A DNA stretch of 64,000 nt from Mesostigma viride (GCA_009746045.1 RPFO01000594.1:209001-273000), one strand, 5' to 3'. Positions 45,910-58,704 are shown, numbered from the stretch's first letter. Notes: a model not told the origin generated them from the letters alone. Numbers and translations are program-made.

Positions 45910-48900
45910 CTGGCGGGGGGGGAGGAAGTGTGCGTTTCCGGTGGTGAGGGGCGGGGGGGAAGCAGGAGGCGGGGGGGAACACCACGCGATGGGAGAACAA
46001 AGACGGTAGGAAGCGCGTGGGGGGGTAGGAGGTGGCGGCACGCATTTGTGGTTGAGCGTCATTGGAGTGGCTGGTGGAATCCGTAAGTCAGCATAAACCC
46101 AGAGGAACGTTCAGGAGTAGTGTGTAGACCAATCGCTGTGGGAGTCCAAGGCATCCAGGTAGCCTCAAGAGTCCAAGCTCAGAATCCAAGCTCAGCGTGC
46201 TCAGGATAAACAAATAGGATGGAGTGATCGAATCTCCTCATCACGAAGCCATGAACGCCCAAAGAAACAAACTTCATCGAAGGAGCTTCAGTTCATCTGT
46301 CTTCTTCCTTTAACTCGAGAAGAAAATGAGTGGGATAAAAATGAGAGGGTGAGTGGGGTTGGTCACCATTAACTGGGGTGAACAGGGTTGGTCAACGTGG
46401 TTGCGATGATAAAAGAAAGTTGTGCGAGCCAAGACTGTGTCAGGTGCTGCTAAAGCCACTTCCCTTCTTCCCTTCAAAAAACATTATGCCGTTTGATTCT
46501 TTAAAGCACGGTAGTGCTAGAAACGCCACACGGTAAACCTTGACTTATGTGAAACATACAAAATACAAACCCATGCAAATATCATGTTCAACTCACAAGA
46601 TAACAAGCCGCTCAGAACTCACATACGTGATCGTGTGCGGCCTATGTAAAACTTGTGCGGCTTACGCAACACACAGAAAGCAAACCCATTTCACCTACGG
46701 GTATTCGACATACATGACCGTGTGCGGCTTATGCAACGAACAGAAAAACACTACTCATTTCACCTACGATGTTCGACATACATGACAGTGGGCGGCCTAT
46801 GTAACAGTTCATTTCACCTATAACAATCAACATACATTATCGTGGGGGGAAGCTCCCTGGGCGGCTTGCGCAGATGCGGCCCCGCGCCATCCCCTACCGC
46901 GATGATGGCCTCCCGCTCCGCCTCCTCCCACACTGAGTTGGCCACTGGGCCAAACAAGACCGCCGCAGAGGGGAAGTACTTGGCCCGCCGCAGAACACTG
47001 GGCTCCGACAACACCCCGCCCCCAGGCACGCCCCCCACCATGACCCCGCTCCCCGGCATGCCCGCCGCCACCCCGTTCTCGTTCCTGCTACTGCTCCCCG
47101 TCACGCCATCGCCGCCACCGCCACCGCCATCGCCATCGACGACACTGCGCCCATTGCTCGACCCGGCGACCGACGCGTCCAAGGGGGCGCTCCCCCCGGG
47201 GACCCTGCTGCCGGTGCGGGGACCGGTCACAGCGGTGGGCTCCACCCCGAGGCTGTCCGAGATGTTCATGAAGTGGCCCGCAGGCGGTGGGCCGCCGCTG
47301 CCATCGTCCGCCCCCGCGAGACCCCCCACCGCGTACAGCTCCCTCTCCCACGCCAGCACATCGTTCGCCCCCTTGCGTCCCGTCTTACCGGTGCCGCCGT
47401 CACTGCCCGGTCTGCCAGCCTTGTTATTGCCGCTCATGACCGCCCGTTGGAACGACTCCCCCGGGACGGCACCATCAAACGAGGACAAGGGCCAGTCGTC
47501 GGCATCGCTCTCGCCCGCAGGACTGTTCATGCCAGGTGCTGGGCTAGTCCTGCCCGATGCCCCCGGGTGCGGGGGCAGCACTCCCCCAGGATTGGCCGCA
47601 TCTCTCGCACTGCCAGCACGATTCGCATGCGAGAACGCTTGCGTGGCGTAGAGGGAGGAGGACGGGACCGCCTCCGCCTCCAAGGGGGGCTCGTCCTCGT
47701 CATACGCGCGCAGAGGGTACGCGGGCCGGCTGGCCAGTATGCCCATGCGCGGCGCGTCCGTCTCGTCCTCCACTTCGTGCGACGCCTCCCCTGGCCCCGT
47801 CTGGGGTTCCGGGAACGGTTCGTCCTGCGTGGATCTGGGACCACCCTGGGGCGTTCCCAGGGGCGTGGAAGAGGATGCACCCGTGGAGGATGCCGACTCA
47901 GAGGGCCGGGAGAAGAGGTTGAATAGACTGGAGTAGGAACTTGGGGAGTCAAACGCATGGGGTGGATGGCTCGCGGAGGAGCTCGTGGACCAGGGACTCG
48001 AGGAGGGAGCGACCGAGGAAGCGAGCGAGTTTGAAGACATTGAAGGAGCTGAAGAGGGCCGGGTGGCGGCCCAGCCGTGGGCCGACTCCGCCTGCGCATG
48101 GGTCAGCGCGTCGTGCACGAAACGGAGCAGGGAGGCCTCCTGGTATGCGCCGCTGCTGCCTCCCGCGTGAGGGTACTGGGCGAGCAGCCGCCCATGCCAG
48201 TAGAGCTGCAGCGTGGGGTATGCGCGCACGCCCTGCCGGCGGCAGAACTGGGCGGGGAGCTCCGACCCGTGCAGCCGTCCCACAATCACACGGGGGAGGG
48301 GAGGGAGGGGGGCGGGGTCTCGGCTGGCCCTGCCACCAGGGCTGCTGTCGCCGCCATCAGTATCGCTGCTAGTACTGTTGCTGTCACTGTTATTGCTGTC
48401 GCTGCTGACGTCACTGCTACTGCCATGTCCCCGGGGATCGGAGCCCAAGATTTCACGCCCCCCCCCCGCGCGGTTCATCCTGCCAATCGCAGATGTAATT
48501 GTGCCATCGCCCTGGTCGGCCTTGACAGCACCTCGACCCCGCCTGTCGCTATCATTCTCGTGAACATCATTATAATTATCATCACAGCTGCTGTTATCCG
48601 TCACGCCTTGGATTACCTTACTCGCACTGCCAGCCGTGAATCCCTCAGTCACCACCGCACTGCCCTCCGAACTACTCCCCTCCGAACTACTCCCCTCCGA
48701 ACTACTCCCCTCCAAACCGGACCCCTCCGCGGCCCCGCTATCGGCCCCAGCCGCCCCATCCGCTTCACCACTGCCAGCATACATGTCACCGCAGCTGGCG
48801 CACACGTCCTCCTCCCCTTTGTCGACATCACCTACCTTCCCCCCCTCCTTGACCTGCACTGCAGCGCCCTCATTCCCACGAGGACCCCCCCCGTCCTCGG

Positions 48901-51900
48901 CCATGGCCACATCCCCCCGAGCAAACACGAGCGCGAGACGCTGGAGGGTCGGCTCGAGCTCCGTGCACACCTGGCACCCGCGCGAGGCCCACATGACCAG
49001 CAGCGCCGCCGAGTCGGGGCCCGTGTCCAGGTGGGTCGCGCTGCTCGCCGCGAAATTGGCCGAGAATGACACGGGTGACACGGAACTTATTGCAGGAACG
49101 CCCGCGGTCGCAGGGAGGGCGGGATGGGAGGCGGATCCTGAGGGAGAGTCGGAGGAAGAAGCGACGACAGATGCCGCAGAACCGAGGGCGGGAAGAGAGG
49201 GGGCCGACGGGGGGGTTGGATGGGAGGCGGGATCCACAGACCATCCACCGAAACCCTGCGGACCTCCCTGGGCATTGCCAACCCCGCTGGCGCCCACAAC
49301 TGATAGCCCCTCCCGAGGGCCGTGCTTCTCCCGGTGGGACTTGCGCCGGTGGCGGTGACGGGAAGGGGAAGACGGCGCATCTTCGCCGACTGGGCTTGAT
49401 TCTCTGCCGGGCCCGCTGCTGACATGCCCCCTCGAAGGACACTCATCAACATGCTCACTGGAATGGTCATCGTCGTCAGAATCACTGCTCGAACTGGCAT
49501 CCGCCGCCAAACTGCCGTCGGCCGAGGATGGCGCCCCTCCGCCCAGCAACATCCCCCGCGACCCCCCACGCTCGCCCGCGGCTTCCCTCCCGTCGACCGG
49601 CCTCCCCTCCCCTTCCCTTACCTCGGAAGGCGACTCGGAGGGCGTCCCCCTTCCCCGCGCCTCCACCCCACGTTTCCCCCTCGACTCCACCGTGGGGAGC
49701 GCGGGCCAGAAGCCCTTCTTGACCACGCCCCCAGTGGGCGGCCCAGGGTCCTCCAGGGGTGCCGGCGGCGAGAGCGCGAGCGAGAGGAACGTGTCGACCG
49801 ACAGCTCCACGACGGGGGAGCGGGAGAGGTCGCGCCACACGCGCGCCCACTCGGAGCCCTTCTCGCTGATCGTTCCCAGCCGCATGTCCTTGCTGCGCAG
49901 CGCCCCCACCTCCGCCGTGCGCGCCCCCGATCGGCCGTCCTTGCTGGGCCCGCCGCGCTGCCTGCGCGGGCCGCTCCTCCCGCCACCCCCTCCACTGCTG
50001 CTGGTGCTGTTGTTACTGCTGACGATGGCCGTCCTGCTGAGGCCGCCAGGCGGTCCCAGCGGAGCCACCGCAAGGGCTCCATTCTCCGCGCCATCGCCGC
50101 CACTAACTACATCACCTCCTGCAGCCGCACCCGGTGGTGACGCCGCCACTGTCGGCCCCGAGGTGGACGCCGGCGTCGTCGGGTTTGACGGGACGGGCCT
50201 TCCGAAGGAAGCGGGAGAATTCCCCGCCACCATCGAAGATGCCGACGCGGATCCCAAGGCAAACTCCGCCCCCACCCCACCCCTCGCCTGACCACCCCCC
50301 TCCCCTGACGCGGTCGTGGCGGCATTTGCAAACATGCTCGCGAGGCCTGGCTCTGCTGCCTCGGTGCTACTGTACTCGTTGTCCATGCGCCCCCACTCAT
50401 CCGCGTCATCCGGTGGCAGCAGCAACGAGCCGCCGTCCCATCGTATTGGCAACACGACCACGCAATCCGCGTCGTAGTCATCCAGCTGACGCCTCCGCAT
50501 CACGTCTCCTGTGCCCTCCCCGCCCTCACCCCCACCCTCTGGGCGGATCTTCCTGGCACCCGTGATCCTGCTGCTCATCAACCCCCCGAGCGCGAGCGTG
50601 GTCGAGGACGCTAGCAGCTCCTGCCAGGGGGCCCGACCGGGGGCCTCTTTCGGGAAAGACTCCATGGCAGCATCTTCGTGGCGGCGGGCAGCATCCACGC
50701 CGAATACCCCAGAGGCCCCAACACTGTCTTCCCGGGCAAACTCCGCGGCACCATCTCTTACTGCAGAACTCCCAAGCACAGTCGGGTCGCCATGCATAAT
50801 GCTCGCGACGCCACCAGGACCCTGGGCTGGGGCTTGGGCTTCCAGGGACGTCAACCCCGGGTGCTTGCTGTCGGCCGCCGGTGCCCCATCCTCATCCTCC
50901 CCCGCGAGAGAGAGGCCCACCTCCAGCGTCGTGGACGACGGCGATGCGGGAACCAGAGAAATGCTGGCATCCAAGTGGCCAGAGGACGGCGCCAGCGACG
51001 CCAGCATGGGGCCAATGGCGGGCGCGACGGTGACGGATGAGAGAGATGGCAGTTGCACGCCTGCGCCAGTTGCCAATTGCGCACCCGCGCCAGTTGACAA
51101 TTGCGCGTCCGCGCCAGTTGACCGTTGCTGCATGCCTGCGTCGATGCCCTCTGCCTGGGCGGTGCTGCTCTGCCGGCCCTGGTCTGGTTCAGCTAGGGAG
51201 CGGGACCGCTTGCCGGTGCCGGCATGAATGAACGCCGACGTGGCGCCGTCCTCCGCCAGCACGTCGGCCGGCGAGAGGAAGGGGGAGCCTTGGAGGCCGT
51301 CTCCCTGGGACCTACTGGCGGCGGCCGCGTCGCTGCCTGCCTCGCTGGCCTCGCCCTCCCTCGCACCTGTGCCTGCTTCCCACGTTTGCTGAGATGGTGA
51401 CAACGACAACGATGAAGAAGAAGAAGAAGAAGAAGACGACTGCGATGGCATCGATCCTATGGGCCCTTGCCCTTGCGATTGCCCTTGCCCATCCCCCTGC
51501 CCATCAGCTTGCAGGAGCTCTGCCTCCACCCCTCCGGGCTGTCCTGGCTGCAATAGTGACGGCAGTAGCTGGGATGGCTCATTGCCACTCCAGGCCATGC
51601 TGCCCGCATTACCGCCCACAGCACTTGGTCCCCGCTCACCATTCCTCTCTTCATCACTCCCATCATTACTGTTGGAGGTGCTGGCATCATTATGGTTGCC
51701 ACCAAGTGCCGCTGCAACTGCGGCCGCTGCCCCAAGTTTATTCTTCTCTCCATCCCCCCCTCTCCCGCCCTCCTTGTCCTTAATCATATCCCCCTTTGCC
51801 TCTGCACCCCTGTTCATGTCCCTATTCATGCCCTTGCCCATGTCCCTACTCGTGGCTTTGCTGGCCTCCTTGCTGGCGTCCTTGCGAGGCTTTGGCGCGC

Positions 51901-54900
51901 CGTACTTCTTCCGGAGCGCGCTGACACGCGGCCGGTTGGACGCCAGCAGCGCGTCCACGTCGTCCCATCGCTCGAAGTACATGTGGTGGAGGCGTTCCAG
52001 GTGCCACACAAGCGTGTCCATGATCTGAGGATCCAGGGGGCCGTGAACAGCGAGGCGGAGAGGGGAAAGGAGAGCGAGGGGAGGAAGGGAGAGTGAGTGG
52101 GGGACGGGGAAGGGCGAGGGAAATTGGCAGAAAAAAGGGGGTCGTGGAAGATAGAATCCGCAGACATGTGCCACACTAGTGTGTGCATGGTCTGGCGCAA
52201 AGGGGAAGGGGGGCAGTTGGGTGGAACTCGGAGAGTCTGGCAGGAGAGAGGGAGAGTTAACAAGGAGAGAGGGAGAGTCAACGAGGAGAGAGGGAGAGTA
52301 AACGAGGAGAGAGGGAGAGTTAACAAGGAGAGAGGGAGAGTCAACACGGAAAAAGGGCGAGAAAGAAAGAAGGACAGGGAAGGTGAGGGGGAAGGGAAGG
52401 GGAAGGGGAAGGGGAAGGGGAAGGGGAAGGGGAAGGGGAAGGGGAAGGGGAAGGGGAAGGGGAAGGGGAAGGGGAAGGGGAAGGGGAAGGGGAAGGGAAG
52501 GGGAAGGGGAAGGGGAAGGGGAAGGGGAAGGGGAAGGGGAAGGGGAAGGGAAGGGGAAGGGGAAGGGAAGGGGAAGGGGAAGGGGAAGGGGAAGGGGAAG
52601 GGGAAGGGGAAGGGAAGGGAAGGGGAAGGGAAGGGGAAGGGGAAGGGGAAGGGGAAGGGGAAGGGGAAGGGGAAGGGGAAGGGGAAGGGGAAGGGGAAGG
52701 GGAAGGGGAAGGGGAAGGGAAGGGGAAGGGGAAGGGAAGGGGAAGGGGAAGGGGAAGGGGAAGGGGAAGGGGAAGGGAAGGGGAAGGGGAAGGGGAAGGG
52801 GAAGGGAAGGGGAAGGGGAAGGGGAAGGGAAGGGAAGGGGAAGGGGAAGGGGAAGGGGAAGGGGAAGGGGAAGGGAAGGGGAAGGGGAAGGGGAAGGGGA
52901 AGGGGAAGGGAAGGGGAAGGGGAAGGGGAAGGGGAAGGGGAAGGGGAAGGGGAAGGGGAAGGGGAAGGGGAAGGGGAAGGGGAAGGGGAAGGGGAAGGGG
53001 AAGGGGAAGGAAAGCGAGTGACATGGGAAAGCGGGTGGGAGAACGAGCACACAATGTGGGTGCAGGTCGAGGTTTCATTTGGGGAATCAGGATGGCAGCA
53101 GCAATCAACAAAATATCCGCTATTTAGATATTCGTGATATTGTAACATGTTAATGACAGCATGATTACAGACAACGTCTAGTATTGCAGTAGGTATCGTA
53201 GTGGTTATATACAAGTATTTATATAGTAGTTACAGACAACGCCTAGTACTAATAAACACTAGTAACTAGTAGTGAGCTCAAGCTGGCACCGCCAGCACAG
53301 CAGACGCACTGGTACACTCATAGTTCATACATGCGATTACCAAGATACAGGGGAACGCTGTCCCTGTCATAAACTACCACGCCTGGGAATGCGGGGGAGC
53401 TACCACAGTGATTGCTACCCTGTAGCACTGGTTTACCGCTAAAGATCAGGCATGGTGTGATGCGATGGCAGATTGGCATCCTTACTTGGCCACAGTGAAC
53501 GCTTACCATTGCAAAGCAAGCGTAAACATCCAAGGTTCATGCGCGATGCTTGTCTCATTACAAGGATCATGCACAAACCTAGACAAAATGTTCATGCACA
53601 AACCTAGACAAAATGTTCATGCACAAACCTAGACAAAATGATCATGCACAAACCTAGACAAAATGTTCATGAACAAACCTAGACAAAATGATCATGTACA
53701 AACCTAGACAAAATGTTCATGTACAAACCTAGACAAAATGATCATGCACAAACCTGGGGAAGGGGAAGGGGAAGGAAAGCGAGTGACATGGGAAAGCGGG
53801 TGGGAGAACGAGCACACAATGTGGGTGCAGGTCGAGGTTTCATTTGGGGAATCAGGATGGCAGCAGCAATCAACAAAATATCCGCTATTTAGATATTCGT
53901 GATATTGTAACATGTTAATGACAGCATGATTACAGACAACGTCTAGTATTGCAGTAGGTATCGTAGTGGTTATATACAAGTATTTATATAGTAGTTACAG
54001 ACAACGCCTAGTACTAATAAACACTAGTAACTAGTAGTGAGCTCAAGCTGGCACCGCCAGCACAGCAGACGCACTGGTACACTCATAGTTCATACATGCG
54101 ATTACCAAGATACAGGGGAACGCTGTCCCTGTCATAAACTACCACGCCTGGGAATGCGGGGGAGCTACCACAGTGATTGCTACCCTGTAGCACTGGTTTA
54201 CCGCTAAAGATCAGGCATGGTGTGATGCGATGGCAGATTGGCATCCTTACTTGGCCACAGTGAACGCTTACCATTGCAAAGCAAGCGTAAACATCCAAGG
54301 TTCATGCGCGATGCTTGTCTCATTACAAGGATCATGCACAAACCTAGACAAAATGTTCATGCACAAACCTAGACAAAATGTTCATGCACAAACCTAGACA
54401 AAATGATCATGCACAAACCTAGACAAAATGTTCATGCACAAACCTAGACAAAATGATCATGTACAAACCTAGACAAAATGTTCATGTACAAACCTAGACA
54501 AAATGATCATGCACAAACCTAGACAAAATGTTCATGTACAAACCTAGACAAAATGATCATGCACAAACCTAGACAAAATGATCATGCACAAACCTAGACA
54601 AAATGATCATGCACAAACCTAGACAAACCGTTCATGTACAAACCTAGACAAAATGTTCATGCACAAACCTAGACAAAATGTTCATGCACAAACCTAGACA
54701 TAATGTTCATGTACAAATCTCAAAAACACCTGAACCAGCCATCGGGAGTGACATAACGCCTGGATCAGAGAGCTCCCCTAGATGGAAAACGGGCTCGAAA
54801 AACCGATCGCAAAAATTGAAGGGAAAAAAGCCACCCCCAGTCCCACCTGGACGCTGAAATACCTGCAGGGTACATACGCTGACTACCCGCAGTACGATGG

Positions 54901-56706
54901 CTACCCGCAGTGCGCACGAAGACGCGATGGGATATCAAAGAGACAACCAGCGCAGGTCCGGAATAGTAACAAGAAGGTATGACTAGCTACTGTAGAGGAT
55001 ATGAGAGCTACTTTACAGTAACAACCACCCGCATAAAAAAATGAAATCCGAAAAGTGCCACGCACCTGGACGGTTATGTAATGCTGGCGACGCAACGGGT
55101 TCATCTCCCCTTCCCCCCCGACCCCGACCCCCTCGTCGCTCATGTCCATCCCCCCAAAGTCATCCACGCCCGCCCACCGCCCCACGTCGCGGCTCATGCG
55201 GCAGGCCAGGTGCTGCAGCAGCCACAGCATATGGCGGCGGTCTATCGCTGTGTCGAACCGGCACAGGTAGAGCAGGGCCAGGTCGCGGATGAGGGACTCT
55301 GGCAGCCGCGAGAGCCGCCCGTCCAGCGCGAAGTAGCACGCGACGTACTCGTCGAATGACGGCACGCCAGGTGGCGACACGGGGGCTTGCCAGGAACCGC
55401 CGCAGTTGGGAATTGTGTCGCTGACTTGCTCCAGGGGGGCAATGACGCCGCTGCCGCTGACTTGCTTTTCTGTGGGCCGACCGCCGCTGCCACTGCCAAT
55501 ACCTTGCGCTTGGTTGGACTCACTGAAGGTATCGCTAGCTGGCAGGGCAGCAGGGCCACGGCCACCATCGCTGCTACTACCGTTTTGAAAGGGAATCGGG
55601 CCTTTGGCATCATCGTTGCCACCCTCGGCGGAGACGACGGTATTTGCCCCAAAACTGCCAGCTGGCGTGCCATCATTGGCCACCTGAGGCGACGCCAAGT
55701 CCACCGTCGAACCGCTCCTGTCATGCCATATCTCGCCAGCTGCTATGCCGTCCTCTGCAGGCAACGGAGCCACGTGATAGGACGGCACGTCGCCGCTGTC
55801 CACGACCCCTTCATGGGACGCACGCGATGGCACAGCCCCCTCCCCTGCAGTCGCAAATCCATTCGTGGTGGCGACTGAGCCATTGGCTGTTGTAGGAGGG
55901 GCGCTTGCATGGTAGCCCAAGACCGGGGCTGCGCCCATGCTGCTGTCCGCTGCACCGTTGCTAGTATACACTGCGCCCACGCTGCTGGCCGCTGCGCCAT
56001 TGCTAATGTATGCTGCGCCCACGCTGCTGGCCGCTGCACCATTGCTAATGTATGTTGCGCCCGTGCTGCTGGCCGCTGCATCATTGCTAATGTACGCTGC
56101 GCCCGTGCTGCTGGCCGCTGCACCATTGCTAATGTATGCTGCGCCCCTGCTGCTGGCCGCTGCACCGCGCTTGCTGCCGTGGGGCCTGGGGAACTTGGAG
56201 GATGCCGGGGCGGCCCTGTCGTTGATACCTGTGCTGCCGCCGTCACTGCTCCCGCTCCCCCAGCTGGCATTCCTGGGGCCAGTGCTGCTACCGCCGTCAC
56301 TGCTCCTGCCACTGCTGCTGCCACCGCCACCGGTCCCATTGAGCTTGCCCGTGTGGGCACCCAGGAAACGGGCTTCGTTACGGGTGCCAGAAGTTTGGCT
56401 GTTCCTTGTTGTGGCCGGTTGGCCGGGGGGGCCTAGGCCATGGGTATCTCGCTCATTTCCAGGGGAATCAGGACGGAGTGTGGCATCCCAGCTCCTGCGG
56501 TCAGGACCCGCGGCATCCTGGACGCTGCGCATGCGGGAGAGCAGTTCTTCTTGCGACCGCCCCGCGTTGACCCCGTTCTTCCGCTGGCTTCCGCTCATGC
56601 TGGCGTCACTGCTGTGATCCGTGGAAGCGCTGCCGCCGCCGCCGCCGGCGCTGCTGCTGCTGCTGCTGCCGCATGGCCCCGGATGGTGTGAGGAGGGTGA
56701 TGACAT
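42343..56706 (-). CDS. Giant thioredoxin-fold / zeta-toxin-like P-loop kinase protein
   Basis: Exons: 56706-55066, 52024-46836, 45909-45645, 45167-44958, 44425-44159, 42996-42876, 42590-42343. Phases agree at all six junctions and predict about 2646 residues. The key join is AT|GTATGT at 46835 to CCAG|C at 45910, which creates a hydrophobic strand running into Walker A ([15 protein letters not shown], Lys2287). Residues about 1545-1860 form a split thioredoxin fold with C1564-Q-V-C1567 and the cis-Pro segment AYPT (P1817). The C-terminal ~370 residues match the zeta-toxin/PezT-like kinase pattern: Walker A, IDPDALK, a VHQAS helix, and GRDIVLDGT. Most of the remainder is Ser/Gly/Pro/Ala-rich and probably disordered. 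The start Met at 56706 is tentative; a possible upstream exon lies at 57624-57844. Substrate and pathway are unknown. Confidence 0.75.
45402..45440 (+). repeat. (AAT)n array between short direct repeats
   Basis: About 12 AAT units, flanked on both sides by GGGGGATACATGCACACC-type sequence (45381 and 45459). Confidence 0.9.
46836..52024 (-). CDS. Thioredoxin/kinase gene, 5.2-kb central exon with split thioredoxin fold
   Basis: The acceptor CCTCAG|ATC at 52025 follows a pyrimidine-rich tract. The first ~50 residues ([21 protein letters not shown]) look folded. Then come ~900 residues of low complexity (poly-Ser, GQGQ, TGAGAQL repeats) and a short conserved-looking block, [21 protein letters not shown]. 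The thioredoxin part follows: [18 protein letters not shown] (CxxC codons at 48965-48976), a ~200-residue Ser/Gly/Asp-rich insert, then VIVGRLHG and [14 protein letters not shown]. It ends [20 protein letters not shown] before the kinase. A 5-kb exon is striking among genes whose other exons are mostly 50-430 bases. Confidence 0.7.
52390..53015 (+). repeat. (GGGGAA)n hexamer array, ~620 bases
   Basis: GGGGAA units with scattered 5-base GGGAA slips occupy the intron just upstream of the central exon of the thioredoxin/kinase gene. The long Pro/Phe/Ser frames across it are not coding. Confidence 0.97.
52992..54521 (+). repeat. 765-base tandem duplication
   Basis: 52992-53756 and 53757-54521 are almost identical at a constant 765-base offset. 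Each runs from the tail of the GGGGAA array through unique sequence into a 25-base minisatellite. Confidence 0.93.
53565..54715 (+). repeat. 25-base minisatellite in both duplication copies
   Basis: Unit GTTCATGCACAAACCTAGAC followed by AAAAT; about 8 copies in the first and 15 or more in the second segment, with GATCATG and GTACAAA variants. Confidence 0.93.
55066..56706 (-). CDS. Thioredoxin/kinase gene, first supported exon
   Basis: The exon opens [15 protein letters not shown] and is Ser/Gly-rich. It contains a 14-residue tandem repeat (consensus [14 protein letters not shown], about five copies, encoded near 55932-56165). It ends in an ordered, probably helical segment: [49 protein letters not shown]. 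The donor CAG|GTGCGT at 55065 is phase 0 and joins to [17 protein letters not shown] of the next exon. I do not recognise the helical domain. Confidence 0.65.
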
Positions 56707-57623
56707 GGCGCACAACGCGGTGAGGCACATTGTCAACGCGGTGGGGCGCCAGGGGGACAGGAAGTAGGGAGCACATCGACAGCCTACGCCCAGGCCTAAT
56801 CCCATCAAAGCCATGACGACTAAGAACCCGATGAACCACAGCAGAAGCCACACAATCAGCCATGGTATAAGCCACCAGATATAAGCCACCAGATATAGGC
56901 CACCACACACGCCACGACATAAGCCACACAACAAGCCACGACATCAGCCACTAGATGTGGCACAATGTCAGCCGCTAGACGCGCCACCAAGGAAGCTGTT
57001 GCAAGGCAAGCACAATCCAAAACAAAGCGCAAAGCCCTAGTAGAAGAGGCCCGTACAGCCCGCGGATCAACAGGGGAACATGGTCGGGTTCGGTCGGGCA
57101 ACATGGTCCGGTTCGGTCGGGCAACATGGTCGGGTTCGGTCGGGCAGCATGGTAGGGTTAGGGAGGATGCCTGGTACGTCTGGCGGCCGGTAGCCCAGCA
57201 AATGCACCCACCCAACGGCCCATTTCGATTTAGATTCAAACGATCTCTAGTCCAAACTCTAAAGCGGATATAGCAGGTCGCTACGTCAGGGCCTCGCGAT
57301 GCCTCGTGAGAAGTTTCTATCCCAATTACACTTCGATATTATTTTACTCCGGTTGCGTCGTAGCCCAAACTTAGGCGGGACAGGCGCCGCAAACTTGGCA
57401 GCAAGGGGCCGTGGGGAACTGCATTGCCAACTTGCACAGTCAGTGAGCTGCACCTAAATATGACTGCATGGAGTGCCAAAAATTGATGATACGGCCCTAA
57501 GGCAAGATATTCAAGTGGGAAGTTCAGAACCATCACAGCGTTATCAACATCAGCAAACACAAGGTTTAGAGAAGACAAATATTGGTATACAGCGAAAAGC
57601 AGAGGCAAAAGGCATCACCATAC

Positions 57624-57844
57624 CTGTGCGGCAAGCTCCTGCAGGGGCCCGCCATACCCCCCTTGTCCTCGGCCCTGAGCGCCGGCGCATCCCCGGGGAA
57701 GGGTGCGTGAGAGATGCCAGAGGAATCAGGTCGCTGCCTGGGGGGCCGGTGGCCGGACCTCTCCGGCCCCTCCCAGCCGCACCGGCAGGCATGTCGCCTG
57801 CGCATGCTTGCATGAAATGCGCGCGAGTACCGGATGTCCTCCAT
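57624..57844 (-). CDS. Candidate 5' exon of the thioredoxin/kinase gene
   Basis: An open stretch begins [19 protein letters not shown] and ends CAC AG|GTATGG, a good donor in phase 2. It would fit the GGCAG|C acceptor at 56666 in the next exon, restoring a Ser codon. The competing model starts translation at Met 56706 with no upstream exon. The peptide has no recognisable domain, so this remains a candidate. Confidence 0.35.
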
Positions 57845-58121
57845 GGCAGGCTGTAGGGTTGGATCGGTGGGTGGGGTGGAATAGTGGGGGCTCAAGGAAA
57901 GGTGAGTAGGGGGGAGTAATTGGGGGTGAAGGAGTTGTGACCAGGGCGGGATAGTTGGGTTGAAGGAGCGGTGAGTAGGGGGGGGGGGCGAAGTTGGGTG
58001 GGTGAGAACGGGGACGAGGCGACACATGGAGGCGGGAAGTGGGGGGGTTGGGAGAAGGGTGAGGTCGGGAGGAGGGGCGGGGGGGGGGGGGGGGGGGAAG
58101 TGAGCTGAGCAAGGGCGCATA

Positions 58122-58366
58122 TGTGTGGGTGTGGGTGCGGGTGTGGGTGTGGGTGTGGGTGCGGGTGTGGGTGTGGGTGTGGGTGTGGGTGCGGGTGCGG
58201 GTGCGGGTGTGGGTGTGGGTATGGGTGTGGGTGTGGGTGTGGGTGTGGGTGTGGGTGTGGGTGTGGGTGTGGGTGTGGGTGTGGGTGTGGGTGTGGGTGT
58301 GGGTGTGGGTGTGGGTGTGGGTGTGGGTGTGGGTGTGGGTGTGGGTGTGGGTGTGGGTGTGGGCTG
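58122..58366 (+). repeat. (GGGTGT/GGGTGC)n hexamer array
   Basis: About 40 hexamers; GGGTGC variants cluster at the left end. Intergenic, between the divergent thioredoxin/kinase and SR genes. Confidence 0.97.
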
Positions 58367-58704
58367 ACATCGGTACCAGTAGATAGACTAGCACGCACAC
58401 ATGCCACCACGGTTATGAAAACTGGGATTCTGGGACATCTAGGCAGCCCCCCACCCCCACCCCCACCCCCACCCTCACCATCACCCCCTCCTTCCCAAGT
58501 CAAACAAAACTTCTATCTCCCAAACACGAAAGCAGACAAGGCAATGCTTCCATTGCCTTGAGACGTCATGCAACGGATCCGGCTCGTGCCTCCCACCCCA
58601 CCCAAGCATGACGGGGTCAGCCTCTTGTACCCATCCCAATGGGACATCGCCAGTAACCAGCTCACGATTGTAGCCTCGCCAGTAACCATTCCATTATAAG
58701 GTTG

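Noticed and set aside
52025-53050. Upstream ~340 codons of a very long open frame continuing from the central exon of the thioredoxin/kinase gene
   Set aside because: They are translations of the GGGGAA array (Pro/Phe/Ser/Leu runs) and lie upstream of a clean acceptor at 52025 that joins in phase to the previous exon.
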